64,000 nt of DNA from Salipiger sp. H15 (GCF_040409955.1 NZ_CP123384.1:2303501-2367500); one strand, 5' to 3'. Shown: positions 1 through 9,247, counted from the first letter of the stretch. Made by a program: numbers and translations. Notes: generated from the sequence alone by a model not told the origin.

Positions 1-2445
1 GTAGCGCTTCCAGGTCTGGAAGGCCGAGCACATGCGCGCTGTGGTCTGCGGGTTCTTCTCGTCGAGCTTGATGAGCCAGTCGGCCAGCAGCCGGTAGCCC
101 GCGCCGTCGATGCGGTGGAAGCCGGCGTGGTTCATCGCCAGCGCCCCCATCACCGCGCGGAAGCGGTTGGGGTTCTTCCAGTCGAAATCCGGATCCTCGG
201 TCAGCGCCTTCGCCCGGTCGGCGGTCTCGGCCGGGCCGGAGGCGGCGACCTGCAGGCCGAACCACTTGTCCATCACCAGCCGGTCGCCGTTCCACTGGCT
301 GCGGAAGCGCGCCAGCGCCTCCTCGCCGACGCCTGCCTGCACGAGGCATCCCAGCGCCGAGAGCTGCAGCGTCATGTTGTCGGCCGCGTCGTACTGCGCC
401 TGCGCCGCCGCGCCGCCGTCGAGCCGGGTGGTCAGCGCCAGCACCGCGCCGCCAAGCGCGCGCTTGCCGGACTGCTCGGCGTCGGGCTGGTAGGGCTCGG
501 TGACCTTCGCTTCGTCGGCGAGCTGCGGCAGCAGCTTCGACCAGCGCTCGGCGCGGGTGGTCTTCAGCGTCTCGGCGGCGGCCCAGATCGCGTCGGGGTC
601 GGGGGTCACGCCGCGCTGGTGCAGCACCTGCGCGAGTTCCGACTGGGTCGGCGTGCCCAGCATCAGCGCCCGGTAGGCCGGGTCGAGCGCGCTGTCGCGG
701 ATCACCGCCTCGAGCCCGTCGAGCCAGGCGGTGTCGGGCGCGGCGCCCTTGGTCACCATGTCGACGAGGCACTCGCGGGCGAGGTCGCGGTTGGCCTCCC
801 AGCGGTTGAACGTGTCGGTGTCATGGGCGAGCAGGAAGGCGCGCTCCTCGCGGCTGCTCCTGCGGTCGAGCACCACCGGTGCCGAGAAGCCGCGCAGGAT
901 CGAGGGTACGGGCTTCGCGCTCAGCCCCTCGAAGGTGAAGCTCTGCTCGGCCTCGGTCAGCTCCAGCACCGTCGTCGGCACCACCTCGTCACCATTGGGC
1001 GAGAGCAGGCCCACGGCCACCGGGATCACCTGCGGCGCCTTGTCGGGCTGGCCGGGGGTGGCGGGCGTGTGCTGGCGCAGGGTCAGCGTGTAGGTGCCGT
1101 CCGCGAAGGCCTCGGAGACACCGAGATGCGGCGTGCCGGCCTGGCTGTACCAGCGCTTGAACTGCGTCAGGTCGCGGCCCGTCGCATCCTCGAAGACCTT
1201 GAGCCAGTCCTCGATCGTCGCCGCGTCGCCGTCGTGCCGGTCGAAGTAGAGATCGAGCGCCTTGGCGTAGGCCTCGTCGCCGACGAGGCGCTTGAGCATG
1301 CCGATCACCTCGGCGCCCTTCTCATAGACGGTGGCGGTGTAGAAGTTGTTGATCTCCTGGAAGCTCTCGGGGCGCACCGGGTGGCTGAGCGGGCCCTGGT
1401 CCTCGGGGAACTGGCGGCCGCGCAGGTCGATCACGTCGGAGATGCGCTTCACCTCCTCGCCGCGCATATCGCTGGTGAACTGCGCGTCGCGGAACACCGT
1501 CAGGCCCTCTTTCAGGCACAGCTGGAACCAGTCGCGGCAGGTGATGCGGTTGCCGGTCCAGTTGTGGAAATACTCGTGCGCGATGATCGCCTCGATGCGC
1601 TCGAAATTGGCGTCGGTGGCGGTCTCGGGCGAGGCGAGCACGGCGGAGGAATTGAAGATGTTCAGCCCCTTGTTCTCCATCGCGCCCATGTTGAAGTCGT
1701 CGACGGCGACGATGTTGAAGATGTCGAGGTCGTACTCGCGGCCGTAGACGTCCTCGTCCCACTTCATCGACTTCTTCAGCGCCTCCATGCCGAAGGCGCA
1801 CTTGCCCTCGTCGCCGGGGCGCACCCAGAGGTTCAGTTCGACCTCGCGGCCCGACATGGTGGTGAAGCTGCCGGGGTGGTTCACCAGATCCCCGGCGACC
1901 AGCGCGAAGAGATACGCGGGCTTCGGCCAGGGATCGTGCCACTCGGCCCAGCCCTCTCCGGAGCCCTGCGGGTTGCCGTTCGACAGCTTGACCGCCTCGG
2001 CCCCCTCGATGCGCACGGTGAAGACCGACATCACGTCGGGCCGATCGGGGTAGAAGGTGATCTTGCGGAAGCCCTCGGCCTCGCATTGCGTGCAGTACAT
2101 GCCGTTCGACATGTAGAGCCCCTCGAGGGCGAAGTTCTCCACCGGCGCGATCTCGACCTCGGCCTCCCAGGTGAAGGCACCCTCGGGCACGGCGCAGGTG
2201 AGGCCGGTCTCGGTGACCTCGGGCGTGACGGGCGCGCCGTCGATGGCGAAGGAGATCGGCTTCAGCTGCTCGCCATGCAGGAAGAAGTCCTGCTTCGGCG
2301 CGTCCGGGTTGGGCGCGAAGCGGATGCGCGAGCGGACGCGGGTCGCCGAGGGCGCAAGCACGAAGGTCAGGTGCACCTCCTCGGCCTGCCAGCCGAAGGG
2401 GGTGTAGTCCTTGAGGTAGATGGTCTGCGGGCTTGCGTCCTTCAT
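1..2445 (-). CDS. pepN: aminopeptidase N (M1 family), 3' end outside window
   Basis: Cytoplasmic zinc aminopeptidase that removes N-terminal residues from peptides. Reading from the ATG at 2445, the frame stays open for 815 codons and runs off the left edge. The exopeptidase motif GAMEN is near residue 253 and the zinc site HEYFHNWTGNR near residue 290, exactly as in bacterial PepN. The N-terminus (MKDASPQTIYLKDYTPFGW) matches the PepN start. The family is usually about 850-880 residues, so only a few dozen C-terminal residues are missing; the last visible ones (ending FQTWKRY) align with the PepN C-terminal helical domain. It is transcribed away from a small membrane protein gene. The long plus-strand reading frame over it is a composition shadow. 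Confidence 0.97.
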   Translation of the reverse strand, partial: MKDASPQTIYLKDYTPFGWQAEEVHLTFVLAPSATRVRSRIRFAPNPDAPKQDFFLHGEQLKPISFAIDGAPVTPEVTETGLTCAVPEGAFTWEAEVEIAPVENFALEGLYMSNGMYCTQCEAEGFRKITFYPDRPDVMSVFTVRIEGAEAVKLSNGNPQGSGEGWAEWHDPWPKPAYLFALVAGDLVNHPGSFTTMSGREVELNLWVRPGDEGKCAFGMEALKKSMKWDEDVYGREYDLDIFNIVAVDDFNMGAMENKGLNIFNSSAVLASPETATDANFERIEAIIAHEYFHNWTGNRITCRDWFQLCLKEGLTVFRDAQFTSDMRGEEVKRISDVIDLRGRQFPEDQGPLSHPVRPESFQEINNFYTATVYEKGAEVIGMLKRLVGDEAYAKALDLYFDRHDGDAATIEDWLKVFEDATGRDLTQFKRWYSQAGTPHLGVSEAFADGTYTLTLRQHTPATPGQPDKAPQVIPVAVGLLSPNGDEVVPTTVLELTEAEQSFTFEGLSAKPVPSILRGFSAPVVLDRRSSREERAFLLAHDTDTFNRWEANRDLARECLVDMVTKGAAPDTAWLDGLEAVIRDSALDPAYRALMLGTPTQSELAQVLHQRGVTPDPDAIWAAAETLKTTRAERWSKLLPQLADEAKVTEPYQPDAEQSGKRALGGAVLALTTRLDGGAAAQAQYDAADNMTLQLSALGCLVQAGVGEEALARFRSQWNGDRLVMDKWFGLQVAASGPAETADRAKALTEDPDFDWKNPNRFRAVMGALAMNHAGFHRIDGAGYRLLADWLIKLDEKNPQTTARMCSAFQTWKRY

Positions 2446-2484
2446 TGGGCGTCTCCTTGCCTGAAGTGGGGGGCGGGACCGGTC

Positions 2485-2509
2485 GGAACCGGCGCTTCTG
2501 CGGGACGTT
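2485..2509 (+). promoter_or_regulatory. EcfG (general stress sigma factor) type promoter
   Basis: GGAAC at 2485-2489, 16 bases, then CGTT at 2506-2509. This is the exact EcfG consensus (GGAAC-N16/17-CGTT) and the same spacing as the element in front of phyR in this window. It points at the 65-residue membrane protein starting at 2623, leaving a leader of about 105 bases. The EcfG assignment comes from the known consensus; nothing here measures activity. Confidence 0.65.
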
Positions 2510-2622
2510 ATGCCCATGCGAGGGGCGCGGCAACTGCCGCGCCGGCGAAACCTCGAAGTGCTTTTCGTTGTGACGAGTTTCCGTGGCGCCGCCCGTCGGT
2601 TCCGCGGAGGAGGAGGAAGGAC

Positions 2623-2820
2623 ATGTCTGCACCCGACACCGGCTCCAAGTCCGAGGAGGCGCGGGAGCGTGACCGGTTGGTGGCACTCTGGGGCGGGCTG
2701 GTGGTCGCCGCGCTGCTGCTGGCGCTGTGGCTGCTCTACGGCCCGAACGGCGATCGGCCGCAGCCGGGAGAGGCCGACCCCGTCATCGAGATCGAGGAGG
2801 GCGCCGTGCAGGGCGGGTAG
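2623..2820 (+). CDS. small single-pass membrane protein, probably stress-induced
   Basis: A 65-residue protein. Residues 1-19 are charged and hydrophilic (EEARERDR), residues 20-39 form one strongly hydrophobic helix (WGGLVVAALLLALWLLYG), and the tail is acidic and proline-rich. The start is the ATG at 2623, preceded by a strong GGAGGAGGAAGG ribosome site; a longer in-frame opening upstream is antisense to pepN and has no such signal. An EcfG promoter lies about 115 bases upstream, so stress induction is inferred. I do not recognise a named family. Small membrane proteins also sit next to the other EcfG promoters in the window. Confidence 0.75.
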   Translation: MSAPDTGSKSEEARERDRLVALWGGLVVAALLLALWLLYGPNGDRPQPGEADPVIEIEEGAVQGG

Positions 2821-2839
2821 GCCCGGGGCAGGCCCCGGC

Positions 2840-3199
2840 TCATTCGCAGCGCACGATGCCCTGCTGGTCGGTGGTGCAGTTCTTGTCGCTGCGCCGCGTC
2901 GTGGCGGGCGGGCGGGTCGGGCTGACCGTGCCGCCACGGTCGGCCGTGGGATCGCCGGGCGAGATGAAGTAGCCCTCGCCGGTGTTGTCGCGCACGATGC
3001 CGTTCCGGTCGACGGTCTGCGGCGCCGAGCGTCGCTCGCGGGTGATGCCGAGGTGATCGGTCGAATAGGTCGAGGGGCCGGGGCAGCGGGTGATGCCGTT
3101 CCTGTCGGGCACGCATCCCTTCAGCTGCGCGGCAAGCGGGCCGGGCAGGGAGCCGAGAGCGAGGGTGGCGAGGACAAGCGTGACGGGCAGCGGATTCAT
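2840..3199 (-). CDS. secreted or periplasmic protein with four DxxGIxR repeats
   Basis: A 119-residue protein with a signal peptide (hydrophobic residues 5-20, probable cleavage after PLAA, about residue 24). The mature part carries four copies of a heptad D-x-x-G-I-[TV]-R: DRNGITR at 32-38, DHLGITR at 48-54, DRNGIVR at 64-70 and DQQGIVR at 111-117. Cysteines at 29, 39, 108 and 118 could form two disulfides in the periplasm. It converges with the small membrane protein gene, 19 bases apart. I do not recognise the family and assign no function. The repeats suggest a small ligand-binding or structural module, which is inference. Confidence 0.8.
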   Translation of the reverse strand: MNPLPVTLVLATLALGSLPGPLAAQLKGCVPDRNGITRCPGPSTYSTDHLGITRERRSAPQTVDRNGIVRDNTGEGYFISPGDPTADRGGTVSPTRPPATTRRSDKNCTTDQQGIVRCE

Positions 3200-3240
3200 G
3201 GCGGGCTCCGGGACGGGGCGGCGCCGGGGGCCCGGCGCCT

Positions 3241-3266
3241 GACCTTGTATCGACCTTATATATAGG
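3241..3266. promoter_or_regulatory. AT-rich tandem repeat, probable promoter of the DxxGIxR-repeat protein gene
   Basis: Two adjacent 11-base units, GACCTTGTATC and GACCTTATATA, run into a CCTTATATATAGG near-palindrome. This is the only AT-rich patch in the 106-base gap between the repeat-protein gene (starts 3199, leftward) and the RND gene stop. The TATATA stretch could be the -10 for leftward transcription. No terminator-like stem was seen in the gap. Confidence 0.3.
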
Positions 3267-3305
3267 GGCGCGGCGGCACCGCCAAAGGGCGTCGCGGCGC
3301 CTGCG

Positions 3306-6300
3306 CTATTCCGCCGCGCGCATCGTGGTCCTGGCGCCCGGCGTGCCGGTGTCCTCGGCGTCGGGATCGTCCCAGAGGATCAGTGGCGCCTTCACCTTGC
3401 GGGCCTCGCGCTGCAGCGCCCAGTCCCGCGCCGCCCGGCTGCCGCGCCCGAAGGAGGCGATCGCCAGCAGCCGCGCCAGCCAGTGCGCGTAGGTCGAGAG
3501 CCAGATCCGCAGCGCCAGCATGGCGGGGGTGAAGACCAGCGTCAGCACCGTGGCGATCGACAGGCCGAAGACCACCGCCGAGGCCAGCGGCTTCCACCAC
3601 AGCGAGGTCGGCGCGTCGATCGAGTAGCCGCCGCCGAAGAAATCGAGGCTGAGCCCGATCATCATCGGGAAGAGCCCCGCGATGGTGGTGATCGTGGTCA
3701 GCAGCACCGGGCGGATGCGGTCCTCGGCGGTGCGGATGATCGCCTCGATCCGCGGCATGTAGCGCGCGTAATCCTGGAAGGTGTCGATCAGCACGATGTT
3801 GTTGTTCACCACGATCCCGGCAAGCGCCACGACCCCGGTGCCCGACATGATGATCGAGAAGGTCTGGTCCATGACGATCATCCCGAGGAACACGCCCGCG
3901 GTCGAGAGCACCACCGCCAGCAGCACCAGCACCGAGTTGTAGAAGCTGTTGAACTGCGCCAGCAGGATGATGAACATCAGCCCCAGCGCGGCGAGGAAGG
4001 CCTGCATGAGGAAGGCCTGGCTCTCGGCCTCCTCCTCCTGGTCGCCGGTCCATTCCCAGCTGATGCCGGGCGGGAAGGGGGCATCGCCCAGCCATTCGCC
4101 CAGCTCGGCGATGCGCTCGTTGGGGGTGACCGGGACGGTGGCGAGCGTGCCGCCCTCGGCCGCCTGCCGGATCGCGTCCTCGCTGCTGCCGGGCTCGGCG
4201 CGGGTGATCTCGTAGCCCGTGCCATGCACGCTCAGCGCGCCGCCCTCGGCCTCGCGCCCGTAGCCCAGCACCTCGGTGCCGGAGGTGAACTTCACCAGCC
4301 CCTCGGCCACGCCCGCCTTGACGTCGAAGTAGCGCTTGCGCCCCTCGCGGTTGATCTCGGCCAGCTTGGGCACCGGGGTGCGGGTGATGAAATGGGACAG
4401 CGGGATCAGCCCGTCGTTGGTGCGCACCCGCAGGTTGTCGAGCGTCGAGAGCACCCGGTCCTCCTCGGGCAGGCGTACGCGGATGTCGATCTCCTCGTCC
4501 GAGCTGTCGACCGGCATGGTGTCGAGCGTCACGCCGCGGGTCACCAGCTGCACCATCGCGCCGACGGTGGCGACGTCGGCGCCGTAGCGCCCGGCCTCCT
4601 CGACGTCGACGTCGATCTGCCAGTCGATGCCGGGCAGGGGGCGCGTGTCCTCGACCAGCCGCAGCCCGGCCATCCGGTCGAACTCGGCCCGCGCGGTCTC
4701 GGTCGCGGCCAGCAGGTCCTGCCAGTTGTCGCCCTTGATGCGCAGGTGCACGGGCTTGGCCGAGGCCGGGCCCATGGCGAGGTTGAGGATCTCGGTCTCG
4801 ATGCCGGGGATGGTCGCCAGCTTCTCGGTCAGCTCGGCCAGCACCAGATCGCCGTCGAGCTCGGGCCGGTCGCGGCGGTCCTCCCATGGCACGATCTCGA
4901 GCTGGATCTGCCCGATCGTGTCGGTGGGCGGCTGCGCGCCGCCGGTGTTGGATTCGAGCCCGCCATCCCCGGCAAAGGAGAAGGCGGTCTTGATCCCCGG
5001 GTGGGCCAGCACGATGTCCTCGGCCCGCTTCACCAGCGCATCCTTCTCGGCCAGCGAGAGGTTGCCGCGCGCACGCACGTAGACGATGGCCTGCTCGGGC
5101 TCGCTCTCGGTGAAGAACTCGGTGCCGTTGTTGTTCTGCCCGTAGTAGCCGAAGACCGACACGACGAAGAAGATCACAGCGCCGATGGTCACCAGCGGCA
5201 TCACCGGGTTGGCGGTGACGAGCTGGATCAGCCGCCCGAAGAGCGTGCGGCGGTAGGTCTTGCGCACGCGCTCCTGCCGGTGCGAAACCTGCGCGGCGTC
5301 GAGGGTGATCGAGGCCATGACGGCGAAGATCAGGAAGACGACGATGCCCGGCACGCGCGCGCCGCGCCCCTCGACCGGCGTGAAGCCGAGGAAGGAGGGG
5401 TTCAGCACCAGCAGCGCGCCCAGCAGCATCCCACCCAGCGCCAGCACCACCAGCCCCGCGCGGGCGGGCCACGAGTGCACCGTCTTGCGAAGCGTCAGCG
5501 AGGCGTTGTGCAAGAGGCGTGAGAACCGCCCCGAGACGCCGCCCATCACCGGCAGGTAGACCAGCGCCACGATCAGCGAGGCCGAGAGCACGAAGATCAG
5601 CGTGACCGGCAGCATCCCCATGAACTCGCCCGCGACGCCGGGCCAGAACAGCATCGGCAGGAAGGCGCAGAGCGTCGTGGCGGTCGAGCTGACCACGGGC
5701 CAGAACATGCGCTTTGCGGCCTCCACGTAGGCGTGCATCGGGCCCACGCCGTCCGAGATGCGCTTGTCGGCGTATTCCACCACCACGATCGCCCCGTCGA
5801 CCAGCATGCCCACGGCGAGGATCAGCCCGAACATCACGATGTTCGACACGGTGATGCCCATGACCGCCAAGAGCACGAAGCAGAGCAGGAACGAGGTCGG
5901 GATGGCGAAGCCCACCAGCAGCGCCGCGCGGGTGCCGAGCGAGCCCAGCACCACGATCATCACCAGCGCGATGGCGGTCAGCACCGCGCCCTCGAGCTGG
6001 CTGACCATGGAATCGACGATGCGCGACTGGTCGTTGCTCTCCTCGACCACCACCGTCGCCTGCAGCTCGGGCGGCCAGGTCTTCTGCGCTTCGGCCACGG
6101 TCTCGCGCACCGCCTTGGCGGTGTCGATGAGGTTGAAGCCCTTGCGCTTGACCACCTGCAGCGCCACCGCCGTGTCACCGTTGAAGCGCGCGGTGCCGGT
6201 GCGGTCCTCGAAGGTGAGGCGGATGTCGGCCAGATCGCCGAGCGTCACCACCCGGTCGCCGTTCACCTTGATCGGCAGGTTGAAGATGTCCTGCGGCTCG

Positions 6301-7001
6301 CGGAAGCTCGAGGGGATCTTGACCGAGAAGGTGCCGCGTTCGGAGCGCACCTCGCCCGCCGCGATGAGCTGGTTGTTGTTGCGGACGATCTGGATGAGCT
6401 CGCTTGCCGTAACGTTGTAGCTTTCGAGCTTCAGCGGGTCGATCACCACCTCGACCATCTCGTCGCGGTTGCCGGCGATCCCGGCCTCGAGCACCGAGTC
6501 GAGGCTTTCCACCCGGTCCTGAAGGTCCTTGGCGACCTGCGCCATGGTGCGTTCGGGCAGCGGTCCGGTGAGCGAGACGATGATGATCGGGAACTCCGAG
6601 AAGTTGATCTCGGAAATGGTGTACTGCTCGGCGCCCTCGGGGAACTTGGCCTGCGCCTTGGTCATCGCGTCGCGCACCTCGGCCATGGTCTCGGTGCGGT
6701 TCCAGCCGAACTCGAACTCCATGGCGATGCCCGCGTAGCCCTCGGCCGCGACGCCGCTGATCTTGTCGAGCCCGTCGATGTCCGAAAGCTCGGTCTCCAT
6801 CGGCTTGACCATCAGCGTCTCGGCATCCTCGGCCGAGATGCCGGGGAAGGGGACCGAGACGAACAGCGCCGGGATCTCGATGTCGGGCTCGCCCTCCTTG
6901 GGCAGGGTGACATAGGCGAAGGCGCCGGCGACGATCGACAGGACGATGAAGGCCAGCACCATGCGGGCGCGCTGCGCGGCCCAGTCGACGATGCCGGTCA
7001 C
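3306..7001 (-). CDS. RND-family efflux pump, inner-membrane permease subunit
   Basis: Proton-driven exporter of the resistance-nodulation-division superfamily. The start is the GTG at 7001, whose bases overlap the stop of the upstream adaptor gene (GTGA), so the pair is translationally coupled. N-terminal transmembrane helix (residues ~14-33), then the porter domain, then the typical TM4 segment AVGMLVDGAIVVVE. Most drug exporters have Asp-Asp there; here the second is Gly. At 1231 residues it is clearly longer than the usual ~1030-1050: there is an extra hydrophobic linker before the second porter half (around LLVLNPSFLGFTP) and a ~60-residue hydrophilic C-terminal tail. Substrate unknown. 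The very long frame continuing upstream of 7001 is antisense-like noise over the adaptor. Confidence 0.93.
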   Translation of the reverse strand: MTGIVDWAAQRARMVLAFIVLSIVAGAFAYVTLPKEGEPDIEIPALFVSVPFPGISAEDAETLMVKPMETELSDIDGLDKISGVAAEGYAGIAMEFEFGWNRTETMAEVRDAMTKAQAKFPEGAEQYTISEINFSEFPIIIVSLTGPLPERTMAQVAKDLQDRVESLDSVLEAGIAGNRDEMVEVVIDPLKLESYNVTASELIQIVRNNNQLIAAGEVRSERGTFSVKIPSSFREPQDIFNLPIKVNGDRVVTLGDLADIRLTFEDRTGTARFNGDTAVALQVVKRKGFNLIDTAKAVRETVAEAQKTWPPELQATVVVEESNDQSRIVDSMVSQLEGAVLTAIALVMIVVLGSLGTRAALLVGFAIPTSFLLCFVLLAVMGITVSNIVMFGLILAVGMLVDGAIVVVEYADKRISDGVGPMHAYVEAAKRMFWPVVSSTATTLCAFLPMLFWPGVAGEFMGMLPVTLIFVLSASLIVALVYLPVMGGVSGRFSRLLHNASLTLRKTVHSWPARAGLVVLALGGMLLGALLVLNPSFLGFTPVEGRGARVPGIVVFLIFAVMASITLDAAQVSHRQERVRKTYRRTLFGRLIQLVTANPVMPLVTIGAVIFFVVSVFGYYGQNNNGTEFFTESEPEQAIVYVRARGNLSLAEKDALVKRAEDIVLAHPGIKTAFSFAGDGGLESNTGGAQPPTDTIGQIQLEIVPWEDRRDRPELDGDLVLAELTEKLATIPGIETEILNLAMGPASAKPVHLRIKGDNWQDLLAATETARAEFDRMAGLRLVEDTRPLPGIDWQIDVDVEEAGRYGADVATVGAMVQLVTRGVTLDTMPVDSSDEEIDIRVRLPEEDRVLSTLDNLRVRTNDGLIPLSHFITRTPVPKLAEINREGRKRYFDVKAGVAEGLVKFTSGTEVLGYGREAEGGALSVHGTGYEITRAEPGSSEDAIRQAAEGGTLATVPVTPNERIAELGEWLGDAPFPPGISWEWTGDQEEEAESQAFLMQAFLAALGLMFIILLAQFNSFYNSVLVLLAVVLSTAGVFLGMIVMDQTFSIIMSGTGVVALAGIVVNNNIVLIDTFQDYARYMPRIEAIIRTAEDRIRPVLLTTITTIAGLFPMMIGLSLDFFGGGYSIDAPTSLWWKPLASAVVFGLSIATVLTLVFTPAMLALRIWLSTYAHWLARLLAIASFGRGSRAARDWALQREARKVKAPLILWDDPDAEDTGTPGARTTMRAAE

Positions 7002-8284
7002 TGGAGGATCTCCTGGAAGCTGGGCGCGACCGGCACGCCGTCGGTGACGTATTCCTGCCCCAGCGTGATGACGTCCACCGTGTCGGGCAGGCCCGCGACC
7101 CAGACCCCGTCGGGCGTGTCGCGCAGGATGCTGACCGGCACGAACTGCGCGGTGCGCTCGGCGCTCACCGTGCGCAGCCCCATGCGGCCCTCGTCGTTCA
7201 GCGTGAGCGCGCTCTGCGGCAGCAGGTGCGCCCGCGCGCCCTCGGCCTCGATGAGGATGCGCGCGGTCTGCCCGGCGCGCAGCGCGAGGTCGGGGTTTGC
7301 GAGCGTCACCTCGATGCGGAAGGTGCGGGTGGTCTCGTCGGCCTGCCGCGACACGAAGGTGACCTCGCCCTGCATGACCTGCCCGCCGGCGAGCTGCGCC
7401 CCGGCGCGGGCGCCGAGCCGGATGCGCGCGACGTCGGCCTCGGGCGCATAGCCCACCAGCCGGATCGGGTCGAGCTGCAGGATATGCGCGCAGCTGGCGT
7501 TGGAGGTGGGGTTCATCAGCAGGCCAAGCTCGGCCGTGTCGCTTTCGAGCACGCCGCCGAAGGGCGCGGTGATGGTCAGGTTCTCGACCGCCTTGCGGGC
7601 GCTGGCGACGGTCGCCTCGGCGCTCTGGATCGCGGCCTCGAGGCTGTCGGTCCCGGCGCGCGCGGCTTCGAGCCCGGCCTCGGCGCTGCGCACGCTGGCC
7701 TCGGCGGCACGCATCTTGGCCTCGGCCGAGGCCACGGAGGTGCGCGAGGAATAGCCGCCCTGCGACAGCTCGCGCGCGGCGGTGAGATTGATGTCGGCCT
7801 CGGCGACGGCGGCCTCGGCCTGCGCCAGCAGCGCCTCGGCCTCGGGCAGGGCCGCCTCGGTCTGCGGGCGCTGCGCCCGCGCCTCGGCGAGCCGGGCCTC
7901 GGCCTCGGTCAGTGCGGCGCCGGTGGTGCCGGGGTCGAGCCGGCAGAGCACCTCGCCGGCCTCGACCATGCTGCCCTTGCGCAGCGGTGTCGAGATCACC
8001 CGGCCCGAGGCCTCGGAAAGCACCTCGACCTCGCGCGAGGGCTGGGTGTCGCCGCGCAGCAGCACGGCGTCGTCGATCTCCTGCGCCTGCGAATGGCGCG
8101 CCATCACCGAGACCGCGCCCGGGACCGGGGCTTCCGCGGCGGGGGCCGCCTCTGCCGGAGCCTCGGCGGCGGGCTCGGTCGGCGCGTCGCCGCGCGCCCA
8201 TCCCATGAGCCTCTCTCGATCGAGAACGACCGCGTAGAGCGCGGCCGCGACAAGCAATGCGGTGAGGATCGAAATCGGCTTCAT
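6998..8284 (-). CDS. RND efflux periplasmic adaptor (HlyD/membrane fusion protein family)
   Basis: A 428-residue adaptor that joins the inner-membrane pump to an outer-membrane channel. The start is the ATG at 8284 with GGGAAGG seven bases upstream; an in-frame ATG 48 codons earlier is rejected because the extra N-terminus is proline/glycine filler and covers the promoter. One N-terminal helix (ISILTALLVAAALYAVVL) anchors it. A biotinyl-lipoyl-like segment (SEASGRVISTPLRKGSMVEAG) is split by a long alanine/glutamate-rich coiled-coil hairpin (about residues 120-240), followed by beta-barrel and membrane-proximal domains. No outer-membrane channel gene is next to it, so a shared TolC is likely. 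Confidence 0.93.
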   Translation of the reverse strand: MKPISILTALLVAAALYAVVLDRERLMGWARGDAPTEPAAEAPAEAAPAAEAPVPGAVSVMARHSQAQEIDDAVLLRGDTQPSREVEVLSEASGRVISTPLRKGSMVEAGEVLCRLDPGTTGAALTEAEARLAEARAQRPQTEAALPEAEALLAQAEAAVAEADINLTAARELSQGGYSSRTSVASAEAKMRAAEASVRSAEAGLEAARAGTDSLEAAIQSAEATVASARKAVENLTITAPFGGVLESDTAELGLLMNPTSNASCAHILQLDPIRLVGYAPEADVARIRLGARAGAQLAGGQVMQGEVTFVSRQADETTRTFRIEVTLANPDLALRAGQTARILIEAEGARAHLLPQSALTLNDEGRMGLRTVSAERTAQFVPVSILRDTPDGVWVAGLPDTVDVITLGQEYVTDGVPVAPSFQEILQ

Positions 8285-8393
8285 GATGACCTTCCCATGT
8301 TCTGGGACAGTTACGCGCGCGACGCGCCCCCGGATCAGCCCGGGGCCCGGCAGCGGGCCGGACGGGGACGGGGCGGGGCCACGCGGAGATGTG

Positions 8394-8418
8394 ACTAAAC
8401 TCTTCAGTTCAGAATAGT
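8394..8418. promoter_or_regulatory. possible operator/promoter of the RND operon
   Basis: An imperfect inverted repeat, ACTAAAC at 8394-8400 and GAATAGT at 8412-8418, sits in the only AT-rich part of the 306-base gap between the divergent adaptor gene and the yfgM-like gene. TetR-type repressors often bind such sites in front of efflux operons, but no regulator gene is adjacent. The rest of the gap is GC-rich with no recognisable gene. Confidence 0.25.
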
Positions 8419-8590
8419 GGATTTGCAAAACCGTTCAAGCGGCGTTCTGCCGCGTCTTCAAGGGGGCGCACCGCCGCGGGGCCGCCGCGGGGCCTCGGCG
8501 GGAAGTGGCAATGCTGGCGCGGGCTTGGCCTTGGCAGGCTGCGCCCGCCGCGTTAAGAGAGGGGCAACAATCGAAAGGTGAGGCAGCCCC

Positions 8591-9247
8591 GTGAGCAATA
8601 CCGACAGTTTCATCGACGAGGTGACCGAGGAGGTCCGTCGCGACAAGCTCTTCGCGCTGCTCAAGCGCTACGGCTGGATCGGCGTGGTTGCGGTGCTGGC
8701 CATCGTCGGCGGTGCGGCATGGCGCGAATACAGTGCGGTGCAGCGCGAGGCGCAGGCCGAGGCCTTCGGCGACGCGCTGCGCGGCGCGCTCGAGGCGGAT
8801 GCCCCCGCGGACCGCGCCAAGGCGCTCGAGGCCGTCGCGGCCCCCGGGGCCGAAGCCGAGGCGGTGACCGACCTGCTCGCGGCGAGCGAGCTGGCCTCGG
8901 CCGAGGATGCCGCCGGGGCGACCGCGCTGCTCGACGCGGCGGCGGCCAACGGCACCCTGCCGGAAATCTACCGCGAGATCGCCGCCTACAAGGCCGTGAG
9001 CCGCACGGACTCGGGTCTTTCGGCGGACGAGCGCCGCATCCGGCTCGAGGCGCTGGCCGTGGCCGGCAAGCCGCTGCGCCTGCTCGCCGAGGAACAGCTC
9101 GCGCTGCTCGACATCGAGGCCGGCGACAGTGCCGCGGCGCTCGAGAAGCTGCAGCGCCTGATGCAGGATGCCGAGATCACCGCGGGCTTGCGCCAGCGGG
9201 CGGCACAGTTGATTGTGGCCCTCGGCGGCACGCCCGATGCGGGCTGA
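8591..9247 (+). CDS. YfgM-like tetratricopeptide membrane protein (DUF2133/TPR_21)
   Basis: A 218-residue protein. Residues 1-25 are charged and cytoplasmic (FIDEVTEEVRRDKLFALLKRYGW), residues ~28-44 make one transmembrane helix, and the rest is an alanine-rich helical-repeat domain in the periplasm. This is the layout of YfgM, which interacts with the SecYEG translocon and periplasmic chaperones. It sits 58 bases upstream of a BamB-like lipoprotein, the same order as yfgM-bamB in Enterobacteria. An AGGTGAGGC ribosome site lies ahead of ATG... the start used is GTG at 8591. Function is by family and context. Confidence 0.85.
   Translation: MSNTDSFIDEVTEEVRRDKLFALLKRYGWIGVVAVLAIVGGAAWREYSAVQREAQAEAFGDALRGALEADAPADRAKALEAVAAPGAEAEAVTDLLAASELASAEDAAGATALLDAAAANGTLPEIYREIAAYKAVSRTDSGLSADERRIRLEALAVAGKPLRLLAEEQLALLDIEAGDSAAALEKLQRLMQDAEITAGLRQRAAQLIVALGGTPDAG

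Noticed and set aside
115..2820. 901-codon plus-strand frame across pepN
   Set aside because: Antisense to a bona fide pepN with all motifs; composition is Leu/Gly/Arg/Val filler produced by GC-rich third positions. Only its last 65 codons, behind a real ribosome site, are kept.
3483..5522. 679-codon plus-strand frame across the RND permease
   Set aside because: His/Asp/Arg/Gln-rich shadow of the minus-strand gene, no motifs, no ribosome site.
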